From positions 496,001 through 560,000 of the forward strand of contig OX463788.1 in the NCBI GenBank assembly GCA_949825025.1: a stretch of DNA of 64,000 nt, read 5' to 3'. The notes below the pieces were generated by a model. The model was not told the DNA's origin. It saw only the letters and a program-made list of their open reading frames with translations, and ran no database searches. A program made the position numbers and the translations under genes. This stretch comes from Siphlonurus alternatus (lineage: Eukaryota > Arthropoda > Insecta > Ephemeroptera > Siphlonuridae). Positions within the stretch are counted from its first letter, which is position 1, and every line of letters begins with the position of its first letter. Below, in pieces: positions 11,578 to 20,966 of this stretch.

Positions 11578-14500
11578 TTAAAGTCTTAAAGTCTGAGGTA
11601 GGGTATATTGTTTTTATCATGTACACGCACTTTCAGAATGATTGATATCCTAATTCAATACAAAATTCGAATCGGTGTTCATTGTTAGTGGGGCATGTTT
11701 TTTCCACTTTAAAAATTCATAACTAATTTTTAAAAAATCGTTCACACTTTTTAAACGTGTTTTCTCATAGTAAACAGTTCAAATTAAGTTGAATTTAAAT
11801 AACGAAAAAAATAAGTATTATCTCTCCTTATTTTGGAATTTGAACAATCCCCCAATTTAGTTAACATCTGAAAAGTAGCTAAGTTTGATAATTCACCAGA
11901 ATTCAAAGAATCGAGATCGCCACTTTTTGATTAAACTCTGAGGTAGAGTGTATTGTTCCTATTATGTATACGCACTTTCAGAATGATTGAATTCCTAATT
12001 CAATACAAAAGTTGAATCGGTGTTCACTGCTAGTATGGCATGTGGTTGCCACTTCAAAAATTCATAACTAATTTTTAAAAAACCGTAGACACTTTTTGAA
12101 CGTGTGACGGTTCAAATTTAGTTGAATTTGAATAACGATAAAAAAATGTGTATTATCTCTTCTAATTTTTGAACATGAACTATCCCCCATATACTTAACG
12201 TGGGAAAAGTAATTAAGTTTGATAATTCACCAAAACTCAACGAATCAGGATCGCCACTTTTTGATTGAACTCTGAGGTAGGGTATATTGTTTTAATCATG
12301 AACCCGCACTTTCAGAATGATTGAATTCCTTACTCAATACAAAAATTGAATCGGTGTTCGTTGTTAGTGGGGCATGTTTTTGCCTATTCAGAAATTCATA
12401 ATTAATTTTTAAAAAATCGTTGACACTTTTTGAACGTGTTTTCACATAGAGGATGGTTCAAATTAAGTTGAATTTGAATATCAAGAAAAATATGTATTAT
12501 ATCTCCATATTTTTTAATTTCATCTATCCCCCATATACATGGGAAAAGTAGTTAAGTTTGATAATTCACCAGAATTCAACAAACAAGCTCGCCACTTTTT
12601 GATTAAACTCTGAGGTAGGGTATATTGCTTTTATCGTGTACACGAACTTTCAGAATGATTGAATTCCTAATTCAATACAAAAGTCGAATCGGTGTTAATT
12701 GTTAGTGGGGCATGTTTTTGCCACTTCAATAATTCATAACTAATTTTTAAAAAATCGTTGCCACTTTTTAAACGTGTTTTCTTATGAAGGACAGTTCAAA
12801 TTAAGTTGAATTTGAATAACGAGAAATAATAAGTATTATCTCTCCTTATTTTTGAATTTGAACTATCCCCCATATACTTAACATGGGAAAAGTAATTAAG
12901 TTTGATAATTCACCAGGATTTAATTCAACGAATCAAGATCATCACTTTTTGATTAAAGTCTGAGGTAGGGTATATTGTTTTTATCATGTACACGCACTTT
13001 CAGAATGATTGATATCCTAATTCAATACAAAATTCGAATCGGTGTTCATGGTTAGTGGGGCATGTTTTTGCCACTTCAAAATTTCATAACTAATTTTTAA
13101 AAAATCGTTGACACTTTTTGAACGTGTTTTCACATAGAGAAAGGTTCAAATTAAGTTGAATTTGAATAACGAGAAATAATATGTATTATCTCTCCATATT
13201 TTTGAATTTGAACTATCCCCCATATACTTAACATGGGAAAAGTAGTTAAGTTTGATATTTCACCAGAATTCAACGAATCAAGATCGCCACTTTTTGATTA
13301 AAATCTGAGGTAGGGTATATTGTTTTTATCATGTACACGCGCTTTCAGAATGATTGATATCCTTATTCAATACAAAATTCGAATCGGTGTTCATTGTTAG
13401 TGGGGCATGTTTTTGCCACTTCAAAATTTCATAACTAATTTTTAAAAAATCGTTGACACTTTTTGAACGTGTTTTCACATAGAGGATGGTTCAAATTAAG
13501 TTGAATTTGAATATCGAGAAAAAAATATGTATTATCTCTCCATATTTTTGAATTTGAACTATCCCCCATACACATGGGAAAAGAAGTTAAGTTTGATAAT
13601 TCACCAGAATTCAACGAATCAAGATCGCCACCTTTTGATTAAACTCTGAGGTAGGGTATATTGTTTTTATCGTGTACACGAATTTTCAGAATGATTGAAT
13701 TCCTAATTCAATACAAAAGTCGAATCGGTGTTAATTGTTAGTGGGGCATGTTTTTGCCACTTCAAAAATTCAAAACTAATTTTTAAAAAAATCGTTGACT
13801 CTTTTTGAAGGTGTTTTGTCATAGAGGACGGTTCAAACTAAGTTTAATTTGAATATCGAGAAAAAATATGTATTATCTCTCCATATTTTTGAATTTGAAC
13901 TATCCCCCATATACTTAACATGGGAAAAGTAGTTATGTTTGATAATTCACCAGGATTCAAGGAATCAAGATCATCACTTTTTGATTAAAGTCTGAGGTAG
14001 GGTATATTGTTTTTATCATGTACACGCACTTTCAGAATGATTGATATCCTAATTGAATACAAAATTCGAATCGGTGTTCATTGTTAGTGGGGCATGTTTT
14101 TGCCACTTCAATAATTCATAACTAATTTTTAAAAAATCGTTGCCACTTTTTAAACGTGTTTTCTTACGGAGGACAGTTCAAATTAAGTTGAATTTGAATA
14201 ACGAGAAATAATAAGTATTATCTCTCCTTATTTTTGAATTTGAACTATCCCCCATATACTTAACATGGGAAAAGTAATTAAGTTTGATAATTCACCAGAA
14301 TTCAACGAATCAAGATCGCCACTTTTTGATTAAACTCTGAGGTAGGGTATATTGTTTTTATCGTGTAGATGAATTTTCAGAATGATTGAATTCCTAATTC
14401 AATACAAAAGTCGAATCGGTGTTAATTGTTAGTGGGGCATGTTTTTGCCACTTCAATAATTCATAACTAATTTTTAAAAAATCGTTGCCACTTTTTAAAC

Positions 14501-15384
14501 GTGTTTTCTTACGGAGGACAGTTCAAATTAAGTTGAATTTGAATAACGAGAAATAATAAGTATTATCTCTCCTTATTTTTGAATTTGAACTATCCCCCAT
14601 ATACTTAACATGGGAAAAGTAATTAAGTTTGATAATTCACCAGGATTTAATTCAACGAATCAAGATCATCACTTTTTGATTAAAGTCTGAGGTAGGGTAT
14701 ATTGTTTTTATCATGTACACGCACTTTCAGAATGATTGATATCCTAATTCAATACAAAATTCGAATCGGTGTTCATGGTTAGTGGGGCATGTTTTTGCCA
14801 CTTCAAAATTTCATAACTAATTTTTAAAAAATCGTTGACACTTTTTGAACGTGTTTTCACATAGAGAAAGGTTCAAAATAAGTTGAATTTGAATAACGAG
14901 AAATAATATGTATTATCTCTCCATATTTTTGAATTTGAACTATCCCCCATATACTTAACATGGGAAAAGTAGTTAAGTTTGATATTTCACCAGAATTCAA
15001 CGAATCAAGATCGCCACTTTTTGATTAAAATCTGAGGTAGGGTATATTGTTTTTATCATGTACACGCGCTTTCAGAATGATTGATATCCTTATTCAATAC
15101 AAAATTCGAATCGGTGTTCATTGTTAGTGGGGCATGTTTTTGCCACTTCAAAATTTCATAACTAATTTTTAAAAAATCGTTGAAACTTTTTGAACGTGTT
15201 TTCACATAGAGGATGGTTCAAATTAAGTTGAATTTGAATATCGAGAAAAAAATATGTATTATCTCTCCATATTTTTGAATTTGAACTATCCCCCATATAC
15301 ATGGGAAAAGAAGTTAAGTTTGATAATTCACCAGAATTCAACGAATCAAGATCGCCACCTTTTGATTAAACTCTGAGGTAGGGT
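11578..15384. repeat. Tandem satellite array between LINE copy 1 and the Polinton
   Basis: About 11 monomers of the same 333-346 bp satellite, with no gene. Stretches around 12700-13750 and 14100-15384 are near copies of one another, showing local amplification. The array stops abruptly inside a monomer at 'gaggtagggt', where the Polinton begins, and resumes at 30988 with 'atattg'. It also matches 50641-52900, the satellite that follows LINE copy 2. Confidence 0.94.
15379..15384. repeat. Polinton target-site duplication, left
   Basis: TAGGGT directly before the left terminus. It is identical to 30982-30987. Six-base duplications are the hallmark of Polinton/Maverick integration, and the uninterrupted satellite (for example 52724-52729) has the sequence once. 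Confidence 0.95.
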
Positions 15385-15531
15385 AGTAGTAAGGTGGGGT
15401 TACTTCTGCATATGGGGATCAGGGGATCTCTGACGTCACGTCCTGTGACGTCACAGCTTGTGACGTCACAGGATGTGACGTCATGAGCTTTGACACTCGA
15501 TCATCAATGCATTGATTGGGAGGGGGGGGGG
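15385..15531 (+). repeat. Polinton left terminal inverted repeat
   Basis: Matches the reverse complement of about 30848-30981. The first 46 bases appear identical. The left arm has one extra 15-bp unit (seven-base spacer plus TGACGTCA), and the arms diverge slightly near the G-run at the inner end. The TIR would serve as integrase substrate and, by analogy with protein-primed linear genomes, as replication origin. Confidence 0.93.
15431..15483. promoter_or_regulatory. Four TGACGTCA (CRE/bZIP) palindromes at 15-bp spacing
   Basis: Perfect TGACGTCA occurs at 15431, 15446, 15461 and 15476, exactly 15 bp apart. The spacers are cgtcctg, cagcttg and caggatg. The octamer is the consensus cAMP-response element bound by CREB/ATF-type bZIP factors. 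A further copy is at 15825-15832, nearer the first gene. Function as a terminal enhancer or replication control element is inferred. Confidence 0.85.
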
Positions 15532-15581
15532 CAATATATCTATCGATCGATAATCAATAAATTGATTATTGATATATTGAT

Positions 15582-15612
<31 letters not shown>

Positions 15613-15694
15613 CGATCATCAATGCATTGATTGGGAGGGGGGGGGGCAATATATATATCGATCGATAATCAATAAATTGATTATTGATATATTG

Positions 15695-15735
<41 letters not shown>
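15498..15735. repeat. Subterminal tandem duplication with nested palindromes
   Basis: Two copies of a unit of about 115-123 bp (15498-15612 and 15613-15735). Each starts CGATCATCAATGC, passes a G-run and ends in a long T-run. Within each copy are perfect palindromes ATCAATGCATTGAT (15503-15516 and 15618-15631) and TATCGATCGATA, and the dyad AATCAATAAATTGATT. The right end has only one copy of the 14-bp palindrome (30867-30880). T- and G-runs here may vary in length between individuals or assemblies. Confidence 0.88.
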
Positions 15736-15824
15736 CAAATCAACCGATCAATATTGAAATTATTGATTGATGTAAAATTTCAATATAAATATGTACTATA
15801 ATTATATATTCCAACCACTGTAGG

Positions 15825-16007
15825 TGACGTCACAACACAGCGAATATCACCAAGGCATTTTTTTTTTTAAAGTCACGTGACCAAAAATTGTTAAGGTATA
15901 TGAAAATGAACCTTATGCGTTTGTTTATTTTCTGAAGTTCGTTGCTGATTCAGCCAAATTTTTGGTATAAATACTGCCACGTTTATGAGGCAGATCCACA
16001 TTCAGTC
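15825..16007 (+). promoter_or_regulatory. Promoter region of the left-end Polinton gene
   Basis: Contains TGACGTCA (15825-15832), the palindrome GTCACGTGAC with an E-box (15872-15881), a TATA box TATAAATA (15966-15973) and a TCAGTC initiator-like sequence (16002-16007). The TATA-to-initiator distance is slightly long for a standard arthropod promoter. The start codon of the following spliced gene is at 16074. The same TATAAATA octamer precedes the leftward phospholipase-like gene. Confidence 0.6.
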
Positions 16008-16073
16008 TTTAGTCTTTGCTCTGTTCACTTCGTCTGAACTCTCTGCTCTTCAAACTCAATACTACAGTACATA

Positions 16074-16487
16074 ATGTCACCGCCGGTAAGTAAACATTAT
16101 GAACTACTTGAAAAAATTATTTATAGTATAACAAAAAGCTAAATATTACAATATATTCTTTTTATGTTTCAGTCCTCATTTCTCACAAAGCTGCAGCAGC
16201 TTGGACACCTCAACTCTACTAAATCCCTGAAGGAGCTAGAAGCCAACGTCCCTTTCCCCATCGTGATGTTGGAGACCAAGCCTTCCCAATTTGGCTACGG
16301 AGAAACTATGATCGCCACCTTAAATGTAAATGGCAAGATGTGTAAATATTTCCTACCAAGTAGGCTTGATGGCACAGAATTTGCAGCTGAAAATATTGAT
16401 GAATACAATGCCAGTGCCCCTACTGTAATGCTAATGTTCAAAGGAATGTTAGGCAGATGTTTTGACATCGAATTCATTGCCATGTAA
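16074..16487 (+). CDS. Small spliced Polinton protein, possible OB-fold type
   Basis: Two exons are proposed. Exon 1 (16074-16085) encodes MSPP and ends at a consensus donor GTAAGT. The intron (16086-16172) ends in a pyrimidine-rich tract and TTTCAG. Exon 2 (16173-16487) continues in phase, giving about 108 residues. An AATAAA overlaps the stop (16486-16491). The protein has an N-terminal 'LKELEANVPFPIVML' segment, then beta-rich sequence with FGYGE and KYFLPSRL. It resembles small proteins encoded by other insect Polintons and has the look of a compact nucleic-acid-binding beta-barrel, but this fold is inference. The unspliced alternative starts at the ATG at 16164, inside the acceptor tract, and is less likely. 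The position next to the CRE-rich terminus suggests early expression. Confidence 0.7.
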
Positions 16488-16712
16488 TAAATTTAATAAT
16501 AAAATTATTTTCATTTAAATATATTCTGTCTTCTTATTTTAATTTTATATCACATGAAACATATAATAAGCATATGGAAAAATTATATTTAAAATTATAA
16601 CAAGGTTTTTTATTTGCAAAGAGAATATTTTTATTCAGTAAAAGAAACATTAAAGCACATACAAAGAAAATCAAGTGTAAAATATTTTATATTAATAAAA
16701 ACATTAAAATGT
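16488..16712. other. Convergent 3' intergenic region
   Basis: AT-rich spacer between the rightward small gene and the leftward BIR gene, with poly(A)-type signals on both strands (AATAAAATT near 16497 on +; TTTATT-type motifs for the minus strand). No further gene is seen. Confidence 0.6.
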
Positions 16713-17468
16713 CTAGTTTGAGGTATCAACAACATCAATTCCCTCATGTATAGCAAAGTTAAATAGTAAACAGTACTTATTTAAAGTTCTGTGCTTACTA
16801 ACTGGACTGTCATTTTCCATCCAGTTGAATATTTGTAAGCCACAAAACATACATTCAGTTAAATTTTTATATTTTGAAGAAGGGGTATGCACAAAACCAC
16901 AGGTAGCCAAGTCAAGCTTGGGCAAAGATTCATGATGCCAGTCCTTGAATGTTTGTAGTCGAACAGAAGTATCCAGCATATTAATTTTATTCCAATTTTC
17001 GTAACACCATTTTGCTAGCTGACGTGCTTTCAAATGTGGACACACATGTCCAGCATTCATCTGATGGTGGTACAGACATTCAGTACCTTTAGTCTTTGGA
17101 AGCATGTTGATGTCAATATCAAATAGCACTTGTAAGTCGTAGATGGTGGATCTTTTAAGTAAAGACTTTAACCTCTCTACTTTTTCATCTCCATATGTAT
17201 ACAATATTTTGTATCTTGAAGATTTGTTATTTATAATGTCTTGCAAATATTTATATGGAACTTCACCACCCATATGTGTACATTTAACATCGTAGCTTGT
17301 TGAAAGTGGACTGTATGACACATCAGAGTCTGGTGACATAAATCTCCATTGTTGACTTGCTTGGGCGCTCACATCCACTACAGAAAGCTCTTTGATGCTG
17401 TCGATTCTTCCTGGCAGCAGTGAGTTTTCTTCAGAGGTTAAGCAGAAGTCGATTACAGCTGTTGCCAT
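16713..17468 (-). CDS. BIR-domain (IAP-like) protein carried by the Polinton
   Basis: 251 residues, intact. The C-terminal third carries the full BIR zinc signature: Cys206-x2-Cys209-x16-His226-x6-Cys233. It is preceded by Arg170, the TF pair at 173-174, Trp177 and a GF at 191-192, and has Trp216 between the zinc ligands. BIR domains are known from inhibitor-of-apoptosis proteins of animals, baculoviruses and relatives. No RING domain follows. The first 160 residues are a separate region with a conserved-looking Cys/His cluster (TECLYHH, HVCPHL) that I do not recognise. It is the last gene of the leftward block, 47 bases beyond the major capsid gene. By family analogy it could block host cell death during virion production; binding of caspases or other partners is not shown by sequence. 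Confidence 0.8.
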   Translation of the reverse strand: MATAVIDFCLTSEENSLLPGRIDSIKELSVVDVSAQASQQWRFMSPDSDVSYSPLSTSYDVKCTHMGGEVPYKYLQDIINNKSSRYKILYTYGDEKVERLKSLLKRSTIYDLQVLFDIDINMLPKTKGTECLYHHQMNAGHVCPHLKARQLAKWCYENWNKINMLDTSVRLQTFKDWHHESLPKLDLATCGFVHTPSSKYKNLTECMFCGLQIFNWMENDSPVSKHRTLNKYCLLFNFAIHEGIDVVDTSN

Positions 17469-17515
17469 GTTAAATTTTTTCTAAGAAGTGGCATCAGACA
17501 ATATTTTTCTTATAT

Positions 17516-18748
17516 TTATACATGTTTACGTACTACGCCAGTCAAAGGACTGTATTCTACAATGCGGTCATGCATTATTACACAAAATGCGGTAGTTCCA
17601 GGTGGAAAGTCCTCTTCAGCTTCAAACTCAAGACGTACATCAACCGTACCACTTTTTACAGTTTCATTTTGTTTTGAACAGTCAATAATAACCAGTGGAG
17701 CCTGCTTTAAGAAATGTTCATAATTAAGTAATGGTCTGGGTTCTGTTCCATGGTAAGTTTCTTGAAAGTTGGCATACATTTCATATAATATGGCACACTG
17801 ATTTTTAGTTACGTTCAAATGCAAGTTATCATATGGATAATTCTTTCCGTTTAAATATAATTTTACATTTCTTAACCTACAATGATCAAATTTATTAACA
17901 TCAGCGGTACATGAATTCCTCTTTTGGGTTTGTAAAGCTACAATAACATGCCTAGGTCTCTCTAAACTTGATGTTATTTGAAGTTGCCATTCAAGCTTAT
18001 TTAATGTTGAGAACATGGGATTTTCTGCGGAGTACCAACTTCGAAATCCAATTAAAAGAGACTTGTCAGCCTTGAGAAACGAGAGTAAATTCAACTTTGT
18101 TTCATCATCTACTTGTACATGAGGAACCCGCCATGCTAACTTTGAAATTTCTATCACAACATTTTCAACGACAGCTGCCTCCCCCTCCCCAACTTCTTGA
18201 GAAATTATACAATTCAAATCATTTTGTGCCCGAAATAAGACAAGTTCTTGTTTACAATTTATCATTAGCTTTGTATGGTCTTCAAACACACCAAGCAAAG
18301 TATTGAGTGGTACCAAAGCATTAAAAGATCCATCAGTATTTAGCAAAGTTGAAGTAGGCTTAATAGATCAACCTGCATTAGATAAACGATTTACTTTGCT
18401 GGGTGTAAACAAGGCCAAACCTTTGATGGTGCTTGTATAACCTACATTTCTAACTTTGTCTACTTCAACTCCATTTATTAGGTATCTAATCTCAGAAAAC
18501 ATATGAGCAAAAGCATTATTTACAAGCTTGGTATGAGTAGGAGGAGTTTTGTCTGTTTTTAAAACCTTGCCTTCAAGGTATAAATAGCTTTTGCAAGGAT
18601 GCGTGTACAAGTCAAGGTCTTTTACTTCAATTCTAATTTCATCGTTATTATCGTACTTTGTACCAGCATATGCTTCATGATTATGATATTCATAGCTAGT
18701 TATTTTTGTATCAAACTCCAAGTTAGCATCAAGGTTTAAGACATCCAT
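17516..18748 (-). pseudogene. Polinton major capsid protein (double jelly-roll), one stop
   Basis: About 410 codons reading leftward from ATG 18748, interrupted by one in-frame TGA at 18368-18370 (codon 127). The frame is open on both sides, so this is a simple nonsense change, not a rearrangement. The N-terminal part includes the segment 'YTHPCKSYLYLEGKVL', typical of Polinton major capsid proteins. The C-terminal part holds beta-strand-rich sequence expected of the second jelly roll, including HCRLRNVKLYLNGKNYPYD. It would form the hexon-like shell of the virion. An intron or read-through at the TGA cannot be excluded but nothing supports one. The start overlaps a small upstream ORF. Confidence 0.88.
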
Positions 18749-18884
18749 GGTTGTTCTTCAGACGTAGACCGATCTGTTGTAGGAAGAGTAAGTTTTGAGT
18801 TGTTAACCTCTTGCTTGTTGGAGATGAAATGCTTGAAGCTCGCGGCATTTCTTTATTATATGTATTATGAAAACGTAGACCCAT
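18729..18884 (-). CDS. Small ORF between the two capsid genes
   Basis: 51 codons plus stop. Its 3' end overlaps the first 20 bases of the major capsid gene in another frame. The start (18884) lies just after the minor capsid stop at 18886. The product is basic and Ser/Thr-rich, with a C-terminal half containing 'LTTQNLLFLQQIGLRLK'. The tight fit between two capsid genes and the non-random composition argue for a real virion gene. I recall short ORFs of this type near capsid genes of other Polintons, but cannot prove homology here. Confidence 0.5.
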   Translation of the reverse strand: MGLRFHNTYNKEMPRASSISSPTSKRLTTQNLLFLQQIGLRLKNNHGCLKP

Positions 18885-18885
18885 G

Positions 18886-19569
18886 TTAAGCTTTTTTTAA
18901 GTGCAGTCTTATAGTTATGCGCTCTCCTCTGAAATTGACAAGATTTCCATCTTGGTCACATATTTTAAGAGTTATATTTTCAATTATAGTGCCATCTATT
19001 GGAAGGTATATAACATCATTTGGTTTCTCTCTTATTTTGAAACCAGGGCCAGCTTTCGGTGAAAACATATGTAATGAATGTGAGGGTTTACCATTTACAT
19101 ACGCTCCTCGTGATATATTACTTGTTATATCAATTGTGTGCACTTTCATTATATCAACCATTCTATCTGCAGCATGAGTTACTCCTTGCTCTAAAACTCT
19201 TTTATTGAAGCCAAGGAGAGAGCCAATAGAATCTTTTTGAGTAAAGTCAATATCTACTGAAGATTTCACTAATAATGTTAATGTATTATTGTTTGCTTGA
19301 ATTAGAAATATTTCTCCAAATTCACTAAACTTTTTCTCTAGGTAAAGAGCAATGTCATTTATTTCATAATTTCCAGGAGGAATTGTTATAATATCTCCAG
19401 AACTTAAATGAATTTTATTATTAGAATCATCAACATTAGGAATTGTGTTGTAGCTATCAAAACTGAGAAGCCCAATTTCATATTTTACATTTTCATCGAG
19501 TATTATTGGTGGAAAGAAATCAGCAGAGAGAACATTTGAAGGTTGTGACAACGTCAAAGTAAGAGACAT
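18886..19569 (-). CDS. Polinton minor capsid (penton, single jelly-roll) protein
   Basis: 227 residues, intact. Recognisable family features are an N-terminal beta-rich start, the 'IPPGNYEINDIALYLEK' segment, 'LLGFNKRVLE', and a C-terminal block with GPGFKI, DVIYLPIDG and 'GNLVNFRGERITIRLHL'. The FRGE-ITIRL ending is characteristic of Polinton penton proteins. It would occupy the fivefold vertices of the capsid. The gene lies between the protease and the major capsid gene in a same-strand block with very short spacers. The start at 19569 directly precedes the conserved region. Confidence 0.88.
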   Translation of the reverse strand: MSLTLTLSQPSNVLSADFFPPIILDENVKYEIGLLSFDSYNTIPNVDDSNNKIHLSSGDIITIPPGNYEINDIALYLEKKFSEFGEIFLIQANNNTLTLLVKSSVDIDFTQKDSIGSLLGFNKRVLEQGVTHAADRMVDIMKVHTIDITSNISRGAYVNGKPSHSLHMFSPKAGPGFKIREKPNDVIYLPIDGTIIENITLKICDQDGNLVNFRGERITIRLHLKKA

Positions 19570-19589
19570 GACTGCAGTAATATTTTCAT

Positions 19590-19955
19590 TTATTCGTTAT
19601 TTGTACATAAATAAAGAAGACATAAATGTCCACAAATTACAGAATCATATGTTTGGTAGCTTTTTCTATTATAATATACATTACAATTTTTCATGTAATT
19701 GAGAAACTCTGAACTGGGCAGTAAATTGCCAAATGAATCAAAGTAGTAAACATTACTTAAAACTTTACGGTACACAATCCAATGAGTTCCAGGGCCAGTG
19801 CTGCCATCTAAATTTATTATTCCACATTATTGGCGCCACGGTTTAAGTGGTAAATTGTCTCTCATAAAGACATTTCTAAAATTCTTTATTTTAAGTAATT
19901 TAACAGCATGTTTTAATTCAATATCTGATAGAGGTTTGTCTGGCAGCACACACAT
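19590..19955 (-). pseudogene. Polinton adenovirus-type cysteine protease, one stop
   Basis: 121 codons plus stop, starting at ATG 19955-19953, which overlaps the stop of the upstream gene as TAATG. An in-frame TAA at 19827-19829 (codon 43) interrupts it. The catalytic set is visible downstream: His58 in GPGTHW, Asp73 in FDSFGN, Gln101 in the YQ pair and Cys108 in ICGHLC. This is the expected order and spacing for the adenain-like (ULP-related) maturation protease that processes virion proteins. The length matches the family. Only the fragment after the stop (from about 19775) remains a clear open frame; it lacks the His region start. Confidence 0.85.
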
Positions 19956-20737
19956 TAGTTTTTTGATTTTATAACTAAGCCATAACCATTCTTGTAGGGC
20001 TGCAGATAAAACCCAGACCCGTTTTTTCGTGAGTTTTTCCCCAATGCTACTGCTTCCATGGTTCCGTTATGTCTCTTCATTTCATCCAATGACTTTCTAG
20101 CAGCGTTTGCTTCATTAACAGCTCTGACAACAGCTGAAGCTCCTCCTGCCAGTGCGCCGATAGCTGAAAGTGCAGCCATCAGGGGTACGAGAAAAGGTAG
20201 CACACCACCAGTCTTGGGCACTGGAATTATTCTTGGTGTATTCTGCTTTGAAGTTTTCTTTTTAATTCTTTTTCGGGCCTCTTTTAGAGCAATCTTTGTG
20301 GCAGCTTTCAAGTCCTTAACACCAGATGATCTAACAGCTTTTTTAACACAGCACAAGTTCGTCTTGAAATTGTCTGTCTTCTTAACGTGCCGAAGTGCTC
20401 CTCCAGTTTTAATTTTTGCCTTCATTGCTCCTGTAACAAGCATTGAAGCTAATTTTTCACCTACTGATGCGTCAGTTGATTTAAAACGTTTCCAAGCCTT
20501 GTCCTCAAGAATTTTGTCTGCCTTATGTCTTTCTGAAGTATCCTTTGTTCTTGAATAAAACAAGTCGTGCTCACGGCAGGCACTGTCAAGTGGATTAATG
20601 CCTTTTTCACCCTTTGAAATGCGTTCAGCAAGCTTTGTATTTGGGTCACAAAATTGATATCCTGGTATATGCAACTCAGCTGGTATTTTACTCAGAGCGT
20701 CTGTTATCCAACCACCTCCAACAATTCTTGACTTCAT
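19955..20737 (-). CDS. Phospholipase A2-like virion protein with a pX/pVI-like tail
   Basis: 260 residues, intact. Residues 27-62 resemble the PLA2 core of parvoviral and Polinton virion proteins: a calcium-loop-like 'FCDPNTKL' and the catalytic dyad His57-Asp58 in ACREHDLFY. The loop has Asp31 where a Gly is usual, which may weaken calcium binding. The middle (about 105-170) is very rich in Lys/Arg and probably binds DNA. Residues 176-207 are a hydrophobic, Gly/Ala-rich segment beginning TGGVLPFLVPL, followed by a HNGTMEA motif, as in core or membrane-active proteins of adenovirus-like particles. A role in endosome escape or packaging is inferred. It is the first gene of the leftward block, with TATAAATA on the minus strand at 20772-20765. 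Confidence 0.82.
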   Translation of the reverse strand: MKSRIVGGGWITDALSKIPAELHIPGYQFCDPNTKLAERISKGEKGINPLDSACREHDLFYSRTKDTSERHKADKILEDKAWKRFKSTDASVGEKLASMLVTGAMKAKIKTGGALRHVKKTDNFKTNLCCVKKAVRSSGVKDLKAATKIALKEARKRIKKKTSKQNTPRIIPVPKTGGVLPFLVPLMAALSAIGALAGGASAVVRAVNEANAARKSLDEMKRHNGTMEAVALGKNSRKNGSGFYLQPYKNGYGLVIKSKN

Positions 20738-20966
20738 TATGATGCTTCTATTGCCAGCACAATATATTTATATTAATTTCATACGTTTCTCGGGAGAAGT
20801 CATGGTCGAACGAGTTAACACGAATGCATCCACATCTGAGGAGCGACAGTGATGTAGTTAACTGGTTCGAATCACTGACCCTCCCAAAAATATTTTTTCT
20901 TTGCTCCTTAGGAAAAAGTGTATGTATTTATTAAGTGCTAATGTAATATTATGCTCAGTTTTCATA
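20738..20966. promoter_or_regulatory. Divergent promoter region of the Polinton
   Basis: Separates the leftward virion block from the rightward ATPase block. On the minus strand TATAAATA (20772-20765) is 28 bases before the ATG at 20737. The centre holds a tRNA-like box pair and a T-run described separately. For the ATPase the first in-frame Met codons after the T-run are at 20922 and 20967; 20967 is preferred. Confidence 0.55.
20792..20898 (+). ncRNA. Possible pol III-type structured RNA (tRNA-like boxes)
   Basis: A B-box match GGTTCGAATCA (20864-20874), one base from consensus, lies about 50 bases after an A-box-like TGGTCGAACGAG (20803-20814). A T6 terminator follows at 20893-20898. The ends pair: GGGAG (20792-20796) with CTCCC (20881-20885), and GTCA (20799-20802) with TGAC (20876-20879). 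The internal arms do not form a proper tRNA cloverleaf, and no anticodon arm is convincing. It may be a degenerate tRNA, a SINE-like head or an element-encoded small RNA. It could also be chance plus promoter sequence. Confidence 0.35.

Noticed and set aside
20792..20886. Functional tRNA gene
   Set aside because: Despite good A- and B-box matches, the T-arm and anticodon arm do not pair; kept only as a low-confidence pol III-like RNA.
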